Shown: one piece after another, positions 1-6,170 of the stretch
Layout of the letters: every line of letters begins with the position of its first letter
Position numbering within the stretch: position 1 is the stretch's first letter
DNA from: Pseudomonadota bacterium
Lineage (GTDB): Bacteria; Pseudomonadota; Alphaproteobacteria; Rhizobiales; Phreatobacteraceae
Length of the DNA stretch: 16,866 bases
Reading direction: 5' to 3'
NCBI GenBank assembly: GCA_023416965.1
Contig: JAEZGJ010000153.1
Span: forward strand, 1-16,866
Notes under the pieces: model-generated
Database searches by the model: none
Seen by the model: the letters and a program-made list of their open reading frames with translations, nothing else
Told to the model about the DNA's origin: nothing
Position numbers and translations under genes: made by a program

Positions 1-105
1 CCGGGGCGGCCGCCCCCCGCGCGCCGCCCCCCGCGGGACGGTGGGGGTGGGGCCATTGCATCCATGGCCCTCCCGCCGTACAGCCGCCAGGCCCGGTGAC
101 TCCCC
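1..105 (+). ncRNA. ssrS: 6S RNA (ssrS), 3' part, cut by window edge
   Basis: Bases 41-76 fold into a GC-rich hairpin closed by GGGGCCAT (49-56) and ATGGCCCT (64-71). It is followed by GTACAGCCGCCAGG (78-91). An E. coli-type 6S RNA has the same order near its 3' end: a hairpin, then a TACAGCC segment, then the closing strand. 6S RNA lies directly upstream of the 5-formyltetrahydrofolate cyclo-ligase gene in many proteobacteria, and that gene starts at 131. The 5' half is outside the window, so the long closing stem cannot be checked. 6S RNA binds and holds sigma70 RNA polymerase in stationary phase. The call rests on synteny and partial similarity, and the 3' end near 105 is approximate. Confidence 0.42.
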
Positions 106-130
106 AGCCGCCCTCCGCTAATCCTCCCCC

Positions 131-700
131 ATGACCCAGCCGACCAAGGCCGATCTGCGCGCCGCCGCGCTCGCCCGCCGCGACGCCCTCGACCCCGCCG
201 CCCGCATCGAGGCGGCCCTCGTCCTCGCCGAGACCTTCCCGCTCGACCTGATCCCGGTCGCTGGCCGGGTCGTCTCCGGCTTCCTCCCCATCCAGTCCGA
301 GATCGACGTGCGGCCGCTGATGGACCGCCTGCGCCGGGCCGGCGCGCGCCTGGCGCTGCCCGCCTTCCCGGACCGGAAGGGGCCGATGATCTTCCGCGAA
401 CTCGTCCGCGGCGCCGATCTCGTCCCGATGGGGTTCGGCACTTACGGGCCGGGCCCGGAAGCCGCCGAACTGGACCCCGACATCCTGCTCACGCCGCTCG
501 CCGCCTTTGACGCGAGTGGCAACCGCATCGGCTACGGCAAGGGCCATTACGACATGGCCCTCGCCCGGCTCGACGCGCTTGCCCCGCGCACCGCCGTCGG
601 CATCGCCTTCGCCTGCCAGGAGGTTGACGCCGTGCCGCACGAGCCGCATGACCGGAAGCTGGATCATCTCCTCACCGACACCGGTTTCAGGACCTTCTGA
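131..700 (+). CDS. 5-formyltetrahydrofolate cyclo-ligase
   Basis: This 189-aa cytoplasmic protein has the usual family length. It converts 5-formyl-THF to 5,10-methenyl-THF using ATP, which salvages folate for one-carbon metabolism. The family signature is clear: GYGKGHYD at residues 134-141 (consensus GxGxGxYD), preceded by PLAAFD (122-127). FLPIQSEID (51-59) matches the substrate/ATP-binding N-terminal part. The ATG at 131 follows a pyrimidine-rich stretch with no clear Shine-Dalgarno. It sits just after the putative 6S RNA, so the gene may be co-transcribed with that RNA as in other proteobacteria. Its TGA overlaps the ATG of ymdB by one base (TGATG), implying translational coupling. The gene is called fau, ygfA or mthfs elsewhere. 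Confidence 0.94.
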   Translation: MTQPTKADLRAAALARRDALDPAARIEAALVLAETFPLDLIPVAGRVVSGFLPIQSEIDVRPLMDRLRRAGARLALPAFPDRKGPMIFRELVRGADLVPMGFGTYGPGPEAAELDPDILLTPLAAFDASGNRIGYGKGHYDMALARLDALAPRTAVGIAFACQEVDAVPHEPHDRKLDHLLTDTGFRTF

Positions 701-1500
701 TGCGCCTCCTCTTCCTCGGCGACGTCGTCGGCAAGGCCGGCCGCACCGCCGTCACCGAAAAGCTGCCCGGGCTGATCGCCGAGCTGAAGCTCGACTGCGT
801 GGTGGTCAACGGCGAGAACGCCGCCCACGGCTTCGGCATCACCGAGGCGATCTACGAGGAACTGCTGGATGCGGGGGCCGACTGCGTCACCCTCGGCAAC
901 CATTCCTGGGACCAGCGCGAGGCCCTCGTCTTCATCGACCGCGCGCCCCGCCTCGTCCGCCCGGTGAACTATCCCGCCGGGACGCCCGGCCGCGGCGCGG
1001 CCCTCGTCGAGGCGAAGAACGGCGCGCAGGTTCTGGTGGTGAACGTCATGGGCCGCGTCTTCATGGATGCCATGGACGATCCCTTCGCCGCCGTGGAGCG
1101 CGAGGTGGAGGCAGCGCCCCTCGGCCGGGTCGCCGATGCCATCGTCGTCGACATCCACGCCGAGGCGACCAGCGAAAAGCAGGTGATGGGCCACGTCCTC
1201 GACGGGCGCGTCTCCCTCGTCGTCGGCACCCACACCCACGTGCCCACCGCCGACCACCGCATCCTCTCCGGCGGCACCGCCTTCCAGACCGATGTCGGCA
1301 TGTGCGGCGACTATGACGGCGTCATAGGCATGGACAGGGCCGAGCCGCTGCGCCGCATGCGCGAGAAGACGCCGGGAGGCAAGTTCGAGCCCGCCGGTGG
1401 CCCTGCCACGCTCTCCGGCGTCATGGTCGATATCGGTGCCAATGGCCTCGCCACCGCCGTGACGCCGCTGCGCATCGGCGGCGTTCTCGCGCCGACCTGA
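700..1500 (+). CDS. ymdB: YmdB-type metallophosphoesterase (TIGR00282 family)
   Basis: This 266-aa cytoplasmic calcineurin-like phosphoesterase shows every metal-ligand motif expected of the family. Asp8 lies in LFLGDVVGKAGR, Glu39-Asn40 in VVNGENAAHGFGIT, Asn67-His68 in LGNHSWDQRE, His153 in VDIHAEATSEK, and His178/His180 in GTHTHVPTAD. The IHAEATSEK block is diagnostic for YmdB rather than other phosphoesterases. Characterised members hydrolyse 2',3'-cyclic nucleotides and influence RNA turnover; the substrate here is inferred from family. The gene starts within the stop codon of the folate gene, so the two form a coupled pair. It ends 3 bases from the convergent stop of the small - strand gene, leaving no room for a terminator. 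Confidence 0.93.
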   Translation: MRLLFLGDVVGKAGRTAVTEKLPGLIAELKLDCVVVNGENAAHGFGITEAIYEELLDAGADCVTLGNHSWDQREALVFIDRAPRLVRPVNYPAGTPGRGAALVEAKNGAQVLVVNVMGRVFMDAMDDPFAAVEREVEAAPLGRVADAIVVDIHAEATSEKQVMGHVLDGRVSLVVGTHTHVPTADHRILSGGTAFQTDVGMCGDYDGVIGMDRAEPLRRMREKTPGGKFEPAGGPATLSGVMVDIGANGLATAVTPLRIGGVLAPT

Positions 1501-1503
1501 GCC

Positions 1504-1791
1504 TTACGGGAACAGCGGATCGGGAGAGGGCGCCTCCGCCGCTTCCAGCGCCAGGGGCCGCGCGACGAGCCCCGCCACGCCGAGGTCGCCGAGTCCCTCC
1601 AGAAAGTCGTCGCGGGCGGCCGCCGCCGCGAAGGCGACGACCGTCACATGGGTGCGGCCCGCGCCGTCGATGCCGGCAGCGAGGATCATGACGGCCTCGC
1701 GCAGCGACGCCTGGCGGAGGCGCTGGGCAAGAGTGGCACGGAGGCCGGCCGCGTCGCACGGCACCTCCACGAGAAGCGCCGGGCCCTCCAT
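1504..1791 (-). CDS. small hypothetical protein downstream of acdS
   Basis: This 95-aa protein belongs to no family I recognise. It runs from MEGPALLVEVPCD to a TAA at 1504-1506. It is alanine-rich with alternating hydrophobic stretches (LLVEV, VMILAAG, HVTVVAFAAAA), resembling a small alpha/beta fold with no signal peptide or membrane segment. Evidence that it is real is indirect. Its ATG lies three bases after the acdS TGA on the same strand, a typical coupled operon spacing, and it exactly fills the gap up to the ymdB stop. There is no Shine-Dalgarno of its own, as expected for re-initiation. GC-rich DNA produces many chance open frames, so it could be spurious. Confidence 0.55.
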   Translation of the reverse strand: MEGPALLVEVPCDAAGLRATLAQRLRQASLREAVMILAAGIDGAGRTHVTVVAFAAAAARDDFLEGLGDLGVAGLVARPLALEAAEAPSPDPLFP

Positions 1792-1794
1792 GGC

Positions 1795-2823
1795 TCAGCC
1801 GTTGCGGAAGAGGTAGCTGTAGCCGTTGATCGCCGGCACGCCGCCGAGATGGGCGTAGAGCACCCGCGACCCCCTGGGGAAGAAGCCCTTCTTCACCAGG
1901 TCGATCATGCCCTGCATGGATTTCCCCTCGTAGACCGGGTCCGTCATCATGCCCTCGAGCCGCGCCGAGAGGCGGATGGCCTCCACCGTCTCGGGCGAGG
2001 CGAGGCCGTATTCCGGATAGGCATATTCCTCGAAGAGGACGATGTCGGCGTCGGTGATGGGACGGCCGAGATCGACCAGGTCGGCGGTGCGCTCGGCGAT
2101 CCGCTTGATCTGCGCCCGCGTCTCCTTCGGCGTGGCCGAGGCGTCGATGCCGATGACGCGGTCGGCGCGGCCGTCGGCGGCAAAGCCCACCACCATGCCC
2201 GCCTGGGTCGAGCCGGTGACCGAGCAGACGACGATGTAGTCGAAGGCGAAGCCGAGTTCGGCCTCCTGCGCCCGCACCTCCTCGGCGAAGCCGACGAAAC
2301 CAAGGCCGCCCAGCCTGTGGTCGGAGGCGCCCGCGGGAATGGCGTAGGGCTTGCCGCCCTTGGCCTTCACGTCCTCGAGGGCATTCTCCCAGCTCTCCTT
2401 GAACTCGATGCCGAAGCCCTCGTCGACGAGCTCGACATGGGCGCCGAGAATGCGGCTCATCAGGATATTGCCGACGCGGTCATAGACAGCGTCGTTCCAG
2501 TTCACCCAGCTCTCCTGCACGAGGCGGCACTTCATGCCGAGCTTGGCGGCTACCGCCGCAACCTGGCGGGTGTGGTTCGACTGCACGCCGCCGATGGTGA
2601 CCAGCGTGTCGCAGTTCTGCTTGATCGCCTCGGGAATGAGATATTCGAGCTTGCGCAGCTTGTTGCCGCCGAATGCGAGGCCGCTGTTGCAGTCCTCGCG
2701 CTTGGCCCAGAGCTCGACGCCGCCGCCGAGATGGGCGGAGAGCCTGTCGAGCTTCTCCAGCGGCGAGGGGCCGAAGGTGAGCTTATGGCGGGGGTGGCGG
2801 TCGAGTTTCAGGGCAGTGGCCAT
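1795..2823 (-). CDS. acdS: 1-aminocyclopropane-1-carboxylate (ACC) deaminase
   Basis: This 342-aa PLP enzyme opens ACC, the plant ethylene precursor, to 2-oxobutanoate and ammonia. The PLP lysine is K55 in AFGGNKLRKLEY, and S82 lies in GGVQSNHTRQ. Residues that separate true ACC deaminase from D-cysteine desulfhydrase are both of deaminase type: Y298-E299 in DPVYEGKSM and L326 in YAHLGGVPA. These match Tyr294, Glu295 and Leu322 of the Pseudomonas UW4 enzyme. An in-frame extension to 2967 exists, but the ATG at 2823 gives the family N-terminus (RHPRHKLTFGPSPLEKL) and has a GGAG about 8 bases upstream. The gene is divergent from acdR, the usual arrangement for regulated acdS. It suggests plant or rhizosphere association, or use of ACC as nitrogen source. 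Confidence 0.96.
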   Translation of the reverse strand: MATALKLDRHPRHKLTFGPSPLEKLDRLSAHLGGGVELWAKREDCNSGLAFGGNKLRKLEYLIPEAIKQNCDTLVTIGGVQSNHTRQVAAVAAKLGMKCRLVQESWVNWNDAVYDRVGNILMSRILGAHVELVDEGFGIEFKESWENALEDVKAKGGKPYAIPAGASDHRLGGLGFVGFAEEVRAQEAELGFAFDYIVVCSVTGSTQAGMVVGFAADGRADRVIGIDASATPKETRAQIKRIAERTADLVDLGRPITDADIVLFEEYAYPEYGLASPETVEAIRLSARLEGMMTDPVYEGKSMQGMIDLVKKGFFPRGSRVLYAHLGGVPAINGYSYLFRNG

Positions 2824-2972
2824 CGCGGCATCTCCGGAGATTGGGCGGAGGCGGCCACCGGCAGCCGTCCGATGGGCCATGATGGTGAGCCATCCGGAGA
2901 GTCCCGCGCTTGCGAAGTTGCACAAGAATTGCATCGTCTGTTGCGCCAAATGCCGCGGAAAGCGCAATCCAG
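2824..2972. promoter_or_regulatory. acdS/acdR divergent control region
   Basis: This 149-bp intergenic region holds both start regions. The acdR-proximal half has four TTGC-type half sites at 2910, 2918, 2929 and 2941. Two of them lie in dyads, TTGCACAA (2918-2925) and TTGCGCCAA (2941-2949), about two helical turns apart. A wider inverted repeat pairs TTGCGC (2941-2946) with GCGCAA (2962-2967). Lrp/AsnC regulators bind phased degenerate sites, so this cluster is a reasonable AcdR operator, but that is inference. The palindrome TCTCCGGAGA (2828-2837) covers the acdS Shine-Dalgarno, and TCCGGAGA recurs at 2893-2900. I could not assign -35/-10 boxes with confidence. Confidence 0.45.
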
Positions 2973-3491
2973 ATGAAGAAACCTCAAGTTTCGCGCAATC
3001 ATAAGTCGCAGGCTGTCGCTGCTCCGGAGCCGCTCGACCGCATCGACCGCAAGATCCTCAACCGGCTGCAGCGCGACGCCGCCATTCCCAACCAGGATCT
3101 CGCCGACCAGGTGGGCCTGTCGCCTGCCCCGACCTCGCGCCGCGTCCGCCGCCTGAAGGACGAGGGCTACATCGCGCGCGAGGTCGCTCTCGTCGATCCC
3201 GCGCGGGTCGGCTCGACCCTCATCGCCTTCGTCTCGGTGGAGCTCGACCGCCAGCGCGAGGACGTGCTGCGCTCCTTCGAGCGGCACATTTCCAGCCAGC
3301 CGGAGGTGCAGCAGTGCTATTTCGTCACCGGCGAGACGGACTACATGCTGATCGTGGTGTGCCGCGACATGGACCACTACAACGACTTCGTCCGGCAGGT
3401 CCTCGCCCAGGAGCACAACATCAAGCGCTTCCGCTCGAGCTTCAACCTGCAGCGGGTCAAGTTCGATACAGGGATCTATCTGGAGGAGTGA
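2973..3491 (+). CDS. acdR: Lrp/AsnC-family regulator of ACC deaminase (AcdR)
   Basis: This 172-aa protein has a lysine-rich N-terminal tail (1-20). A winged helix-turn-helix follows at about 21-70: LDRIDRKILNRLQRDA, then NQDLADQVGLSPAPTSRRVR with RLKDEGYI. A C-terminal RAM ligand/oligomerisation domain runs from about 75 to 165 and includes VTGETDYMLIVVCRDMDHY. It sits divergent to acdS, where Pseudomonas and many Burkholderia and rhizobia carry the Lrp-type activator AcdR, so the local target is almost certainly acdS. A longer frame begins at a TTG at 2910, inside the control region. The ATG at 2973 is preferred because it leaves the intergenic region free and matches family length. Only a weak GGAAAG lies upstream of it. 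Confidence 0.88.
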   Translation: MKKPQVSRNHKSQAVAAPEPLDRIDRKILNRLQRDAAIPNQDLADQVGLSPAPTSRRVRRLKDEGYIAREVALVDPARVGSTLIAFVSVELDRQREDVLRSFERHISSQPEVQQCYFVTGETDYMLIVVCRDMDHYNDFVRQVLAQEHNIKRFRSSFNLQRVKFDTGIYLEE

Positions 3492-3495
3492 GGGG

Positions 3496-3528
3496 AGGGG
3501 CGCTGCTTGCCGAGCGCCGCGCGCCCCT
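3496..3528 (+). terminator. hairpin between acdR and aroC (terminator or leader structure)
   Basis: AGGGGCGC (3496-3503) pairs perfectly with GCGCCCCT (3521-3528) across a 17-base loop. A competing stem, GGCGCT (3499-3504) with AGCGCC (3513-3518), shares bases with the first, so the two folds exclude each other. No U-run follows (TGTAATC), so intrinsic termination would be weak. The structure lies 15 bases before the aroC start and could also modulate its translation. Confidence 0.35.
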
Positions 3529-3542
3529 GTAATCGGCAGGCC

Positions 3543-4628
3543 ATGTCGCACAACACCTTCGGCCACCTGTTCCGTGTCACCACCTTCGGCGAGAGCCACG
3601 GCGTGGCGCTCGGCTGCGTCGTCGACGGCTGCCCGCCCCGCATTCCACTGACGGAAACGGACATCCAGGCCGATCTCGACCGCCGCCGTCCCGGCACCTC
3701 CCGCTTCACCACCCAGCGCCGCGAGCCCGACGCGGTGAAGATACTCTCGGGCGTCATGGTGGACGATGACGGCGTGCAGGTGACCACCGGCACGCCCATC
3801 GCGCTGATGATCGAGAACACCGACCAGCGCTCGAAGGACTATTCCGACATCAAGGACAAGTTCCGCCCGGGCCACGCCGACTTCACCTACGAGGCGAAAT
3901 ACGGCATCCGCGACTATCGCGGCGGCGGGCGCTCCTCCGCGCGCGAGACGGCGGCCCGCGTCGCCGCCGGCGCCATCGCCCGCAAGGTCGTCCCGGGCCT
4001 GACCGTGCGCGGCGCCCTCGTCCAGATGGGCCCGCACGCCGTCGACCGGGAAAAATGGGACTGGGAGACTGTCGGCACCAACCCCTTCTTCTGCCCGGAT
4101 CCCGACAAGGCCGCCTTCTACGAGACCTATCTCGACGGCATCCGCAAATCGGGCTCCTCCATCGGCGCGGTCATCGAGATCGTCGCCGAGGGCGTGCCGG
4201 CCGGCCTCGGCGCGCCGATTTACGGCAAGCTCGACGCCGAGATCGCCAGCGCCCTCATGGGCATCAACGCGGTGAAGGGCGTCGAGATCGGCGCGGGCTT
4301 CGCATCCGCCGCGCTCACCGGAGAGGAGAACGCCGACGAGATCCGCATGGGCAATGACGGCAAGCCGCTGTTCCTGTCAAACCATGCCGGCGGCATCCTC
4401 GGCGGCATTTCGACGGGCCAGGCAGTGGTCGCGCGTTTCGCCGTGAAGCCGACCTCCTCCATCCTCACGCCGCGCCTGACCATCGACAAGGCGGGTGGCG
4501 AAACCGACATCCTCACCAAGGGGCGCCACGACCCCTGCGTCGGCATCCGCGCTGTTCCGGTGGGCGAGGCCATGGTCGCCTGCGTCATCGCCGACCACTA
4601 CCTGCGGAACCGCGGCCAGAACGGATAG
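3543..4628 (+). CDS. aroC: chorismate synthase
   Basis: This 361-aa cytoplasmic enzyme catalyses the last shikimate-pathway step, EPSP to chorismate, with reduced FMN. Family signatures are present: FGESHGVALG near residues 12-21, RPGHADFTYEAKYGIRDYRGG and GRSSARETAARVAAGA (about 105-140), NHAGGILGGISTG (about 280-292), and DPCVGIRAVPVGEAM near the C-terminus. The length is normal. The open frame extends upstream to a TTG at 3507, but the ATG at 3543 gives the standard MSHNTFGHLFRVTTFGESHG beginning. The gene follows acdR on the same strand after a 51-bp spacer with a hairpin, so read-through from acdR is possible but not required. A riboflavin gene lies immediately downstream, which is notable because this enzyme needs reduced flavin. 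Confidence 0.97.
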   Translation: MSHNTFGHLFRVTTFGESHGVALGCVVDGCPPRIPLTETDIQADLDRRRPGTSRFTTQRREPDAVKILSGVMVDDDGVQVTTGTPIALMIENTDQRSKDYSDIKDKFRPGHADFTYEAKYGIRDYRGGGRSSARETAARVAAGAIARKVVPGLTVRGALVQMGPHAVDREKWDWETVGTNPFFCPDPDKAAFYETYLDGIRKSGSSIGAVIEIVAEGVPAGLGAPIYGKLDAEIASALMGINAVKGVEIGAGFASAALTGEENADEIRMGNDGKPLFLSNHAGGILGGISTGQAVVARFAVKPTSSILTPRLTIDKAGGETDILTKGRHDPCVGIRAVPVGEAMVACVIADHYLRNRGQNG

Positions 4629-4673
4629 GCAGGACATTTAGACCGGCCGAATTGCACGGCTGTCTCGGCAGAA

Positions 4674-4690
4674 TTTCAGTTTGACTGAAA
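4674..4690. promoter_or_regulatory. 17-bp perfect dyad upstream of HTH-ribB (operator candidate)
   Basis: TTTCAGT (4674-4680), spacer TTG, ACTGAAA (4684-4690) form a perfect inverted repeat. It is markedly AT-rich in very GC-rich surroundings. The right arm overlaps TTGACT (4681-4686), a -35-like hexamer. Its size suits a dimeric Cro/C1-type repressor, and the next gene encodes such a helix-turn-helix. Binding by that protein is inference. It lacks a following T-run, so an aroC terminator is less likely. Confidence 0.5.
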
Positions 4691-4709
4691 GTCTTTCCCT
4701 CGCCATTTT
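4681..4709 (+). promoter_or_regulatory. candidate promoter for HTH-ribB, possibly leaderless
   Basis: TTGACT (4681-4686) matches the -35 consensus at five of six bases. After a 17-base spacer comes CATTTT (4704-4709), a weak -10 with three of six matches. Transcription would begin near 4715-4716, essentially at the ATG, giving a leaderless or nearly leaderless mRNA. That agrees with the lack of a Shine-Dalgarno before 4716. An alternative pair, TTGCAC (4652) with TTCAGT (4675), would put the dyad at the start point. Confidence 0.3.
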
Positions 4710-4715
4710 CCCCCC

Positions 4716-6041
4716 ATGAAGCTCGACACCTGGCTCGCCCGTGCCGGCATGACTCGGCTGGCCTTCGCCCGCCAGCTCGGCGTCTCGCCAGCCACAATCA
4801 CTGCGCTGTGCAACGGCGACGCGCCTTGGATGTCCCGCGAGACGGCCCAGCGCATCGCAGAGCTGACCGCGGGCGCCGTCACCCCCAACGATTTCATCGG
4901 CCTGAAGGGGCCGCGCGATGAGGAGAGAACCATGCTCGAAGCCGCCGAACGCGTGAAGGCCGCCCTCGACGCCTTCGCCAAGGGGCAGATCGTCGTGGTG
5001 ACGGACGACGATGACCGCGAGAACGAGGGCGACCTCATCGTCGCCGCCTCCCTCTGCACGCCAGAGCAGATGGCCTTCATCGTCCGCCACACCTCCGGCA
5101 TCGTCTGTACCCCACTGACGCTACAGGAGGCGCAGCGCCTGCGCCTCGACCCCATGGTCTCGTCCAACGACAGCCCCCACGGCACCGCCTTCACCGTCTC
5201 GGTCGACTATCGCCACGGCACCACCACCGGCATTTCCGCCGACGACCGCACCGCCACGGTCCGGGCGCTGGCCAATCCGAATGTCGGTGCCGTCGACTTC
5301 GTCCGCCCCGGCCACATCTTCCCGCTCATCGCCAAGGAGGGCGGGGTGCTCATGCGCTCCGGCCATACGGAAGCGGCGGTGGACCTCTGCAAGCTGGCGG
5401 GACTGCCGCCCATCGGCGTCATCTGCGAACTGGTCAACGACGACGGCACGGTCACCCGCGGGCCGCAGGTCACCGCCTTCGCCGAGAAGCACGGCCTCGT
5501 CATGGTCTCGGTCGCCGACCTCATCAAGTACCGCCAGGCCCGCGACCGGCTGGTGGAGCGCGCCGGCGAATTCCCGATCGAGACGCCCTATGGTCCCGCC
5601 CGCGGTATCGCCTACCGCACGCCCTATGACCGGGTGGAGCATCTCGCGCTCGTCTTCGGCGAGGTCGACGAGGCCGGCGCCACCCTGGTGCGGCTCCACC
5701 GCGAGACCGTGCTGCGCGACGTCTTCGGCAAGAATCGCTCCACCGACGCGGCGATGAAGACCCTCGCGGAGAAGGGCGGCGTGCTCATCTATCTCCGTGA
5801 TGGCACGGCCGGCGTGCCCGCCCAGTCGCTCGCCGCCACCGCGCCTGCACCCGACATCCACGAGAGCCACGGCTCGGCCAAGCTGCGCGACGACCAGTGG
5901 CGCGAGATCGGCCTCGGCGCCCAGATCCTGCGCGATCTCGGCGCCAACCGCATCCGTCTCCTGGCCTCCAAGGCCCGGCACTATGTCGGCCTCGGCGGTT
6001 TCGGCATCGAGATCGTCTCGACGGAGATACTGGAAGGATAG
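4716..6041 (+). CDS. ribB: HTH-fused 3,4-dihydroxy-2-butanone-4-phosphate synthase with degenerate GTP cyclohydrolase II-like domain (RibBX type)
   Basis: This 441-aa protein has three parts. Residues 1-62 are a Cro/C1-type helix-turn-helix (FARQLGVSPATITALCNG, then RETAQRIAELTAGAVTPNDF). Residues 75-275 are a complete DHBP synthase, which makes the four-carbon riboflavin precursor from ribulose 5-phosphate. Its motifs are DDDDRENEGDLIVAA (97-111), HTSGIVC (125-131), SSNDSPHGTAFTVSVDYRHG (149-168) and RPGHIFPL with RSGHTEAAVDL. Residues 283-440 resemble GTP cyclohydrolase II, but the zinc cysteines are replaced by T331, S342 and D344 in HRETVLRDVFGKNRSTD, so GTP cyclohydrolase activity is unlikely. 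RibB proteins with such a tail are known in proteobacteria as RibBX. The HTH fusion is unusual to me. The ATG at 4716 has no Shine-Dalgarno; the internal ATG 4932 (M73) has one and would give a classical 369-aa RibBX. Confidence 0.9.
   Translation: MKLDTWLARAGMTRLAFARQLGVSPATITALCNGDAPWMSRETAQRIAELTAGAVTPNDFIGLKGPRDEERTMLEAAERVKAALDAFAKGQIVVVTDDDDRENEGDLIVAASLCTPEQMAFIVRHTSGIVCTPLTLQEAQRLRLDPMVSSNDSPHGTAFTVSVDYRHGTTTGISADDRTATVRALANPNVGAVDFVRPGHIFPLIAKEGGVLMRSGHTEAAVDLCKLAGLPPIGVICELVNDDGTVTRGPQVTAFAEKHGLVMVSVADLIKYRQARDRLVERAGEFPIETPYGPARGIAYRTPYDRVEHLALVFGEVDEAGATLVRLHRETVLRDVFGKNRSTDAAMKTLAEKGGVLIYLRDGTAGVPAQSLAATAPAPDIHESHGSAKLRDDQWREIGLGAQILRDLGANRIRLLASKARHYVGLGGFGIEIVSTEILEG
4921..4934 (+). 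promoter_or_regulatory. internal Shine-Dalgarno and ATG at the HTH/RibB junction
   Basis: AGGAG (4921-4925, within AGGAGAG) sits 6 bases before the in-frame ATG at 4932-4934. That is a near-ideal ribosome binding site inside the coding frame, exactly where the DHBP synthase domain begins (MLEAAERVKAALDAF). By contrast, the first ATG at 4716 follows CATTTTCCCCCC with no purine-rich element. The site could allow a short RibBX without the HTH, or could mark the only real start. Confidence 0.5.
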
Positions 6042-6077
6042 GCCGCTACCCCCAGCGCCGGTGGCTTCGGGGAAAGC

Positions 6078-6130
6078 CCCACCCGCACGCTCCCCTCGGC
6101 GAGGGGAGGGGACTATGGCCGACAGGCCAT
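6078..6130 (+). repeat. palindromic GC-rich intergenic repeat, copy 1
   Basis: A hairpin TCCCCTC (6091-6097), loop GGC, GAGGGGA (6101-6107) is followed by a second stem, ATGGCC (6115-6120), loop GACA, GGCCAT (6125-6130). The same two-hairpin plan appears at 16813-16866, and an inverted relative lies at 6171-6219. It is in the 3' spacer after ribB and may act as terminator or mRNA 3'-end protector. REP-like repeats of this type are common in alphaproteobacterial spacers. Confidence 0.6.
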
Positions 6131-6170
6131 CCTGATCCGTTGTGCCCGGCCCAGCCGTCTCGGCGATGCG

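Noticed and set aside
1795..2823. D-cysteine desulfhydrase instead of ACC deaminase
   Set aside because: Desulfhydrases differ at the Glu/Leu pair; here both deaminase residues (E299, L326) are present.
1648..2976. Long + strand open frame (442 codons) opposite acdS
   Set aside because: Antisense shadow of acdS; its composition (His/Arg/Asp/Ala-rich) is typical of antisense GC-rich frames, and acdS on the other strand has full catalytic motifs.
4674..4690. Dyad as aroC intrinsic terminator
   Set aside because: A 7-bp stem with few GC pairs, a 3-base loop and no T-run. It fits an operator better than a terminator.
4629..4715. FMN riboswitch upstream of ribB
   Set aside because: The 87-bp spacer is too short and lacks the conserved RFN-element helices; only the 17-bp dyad stands out.
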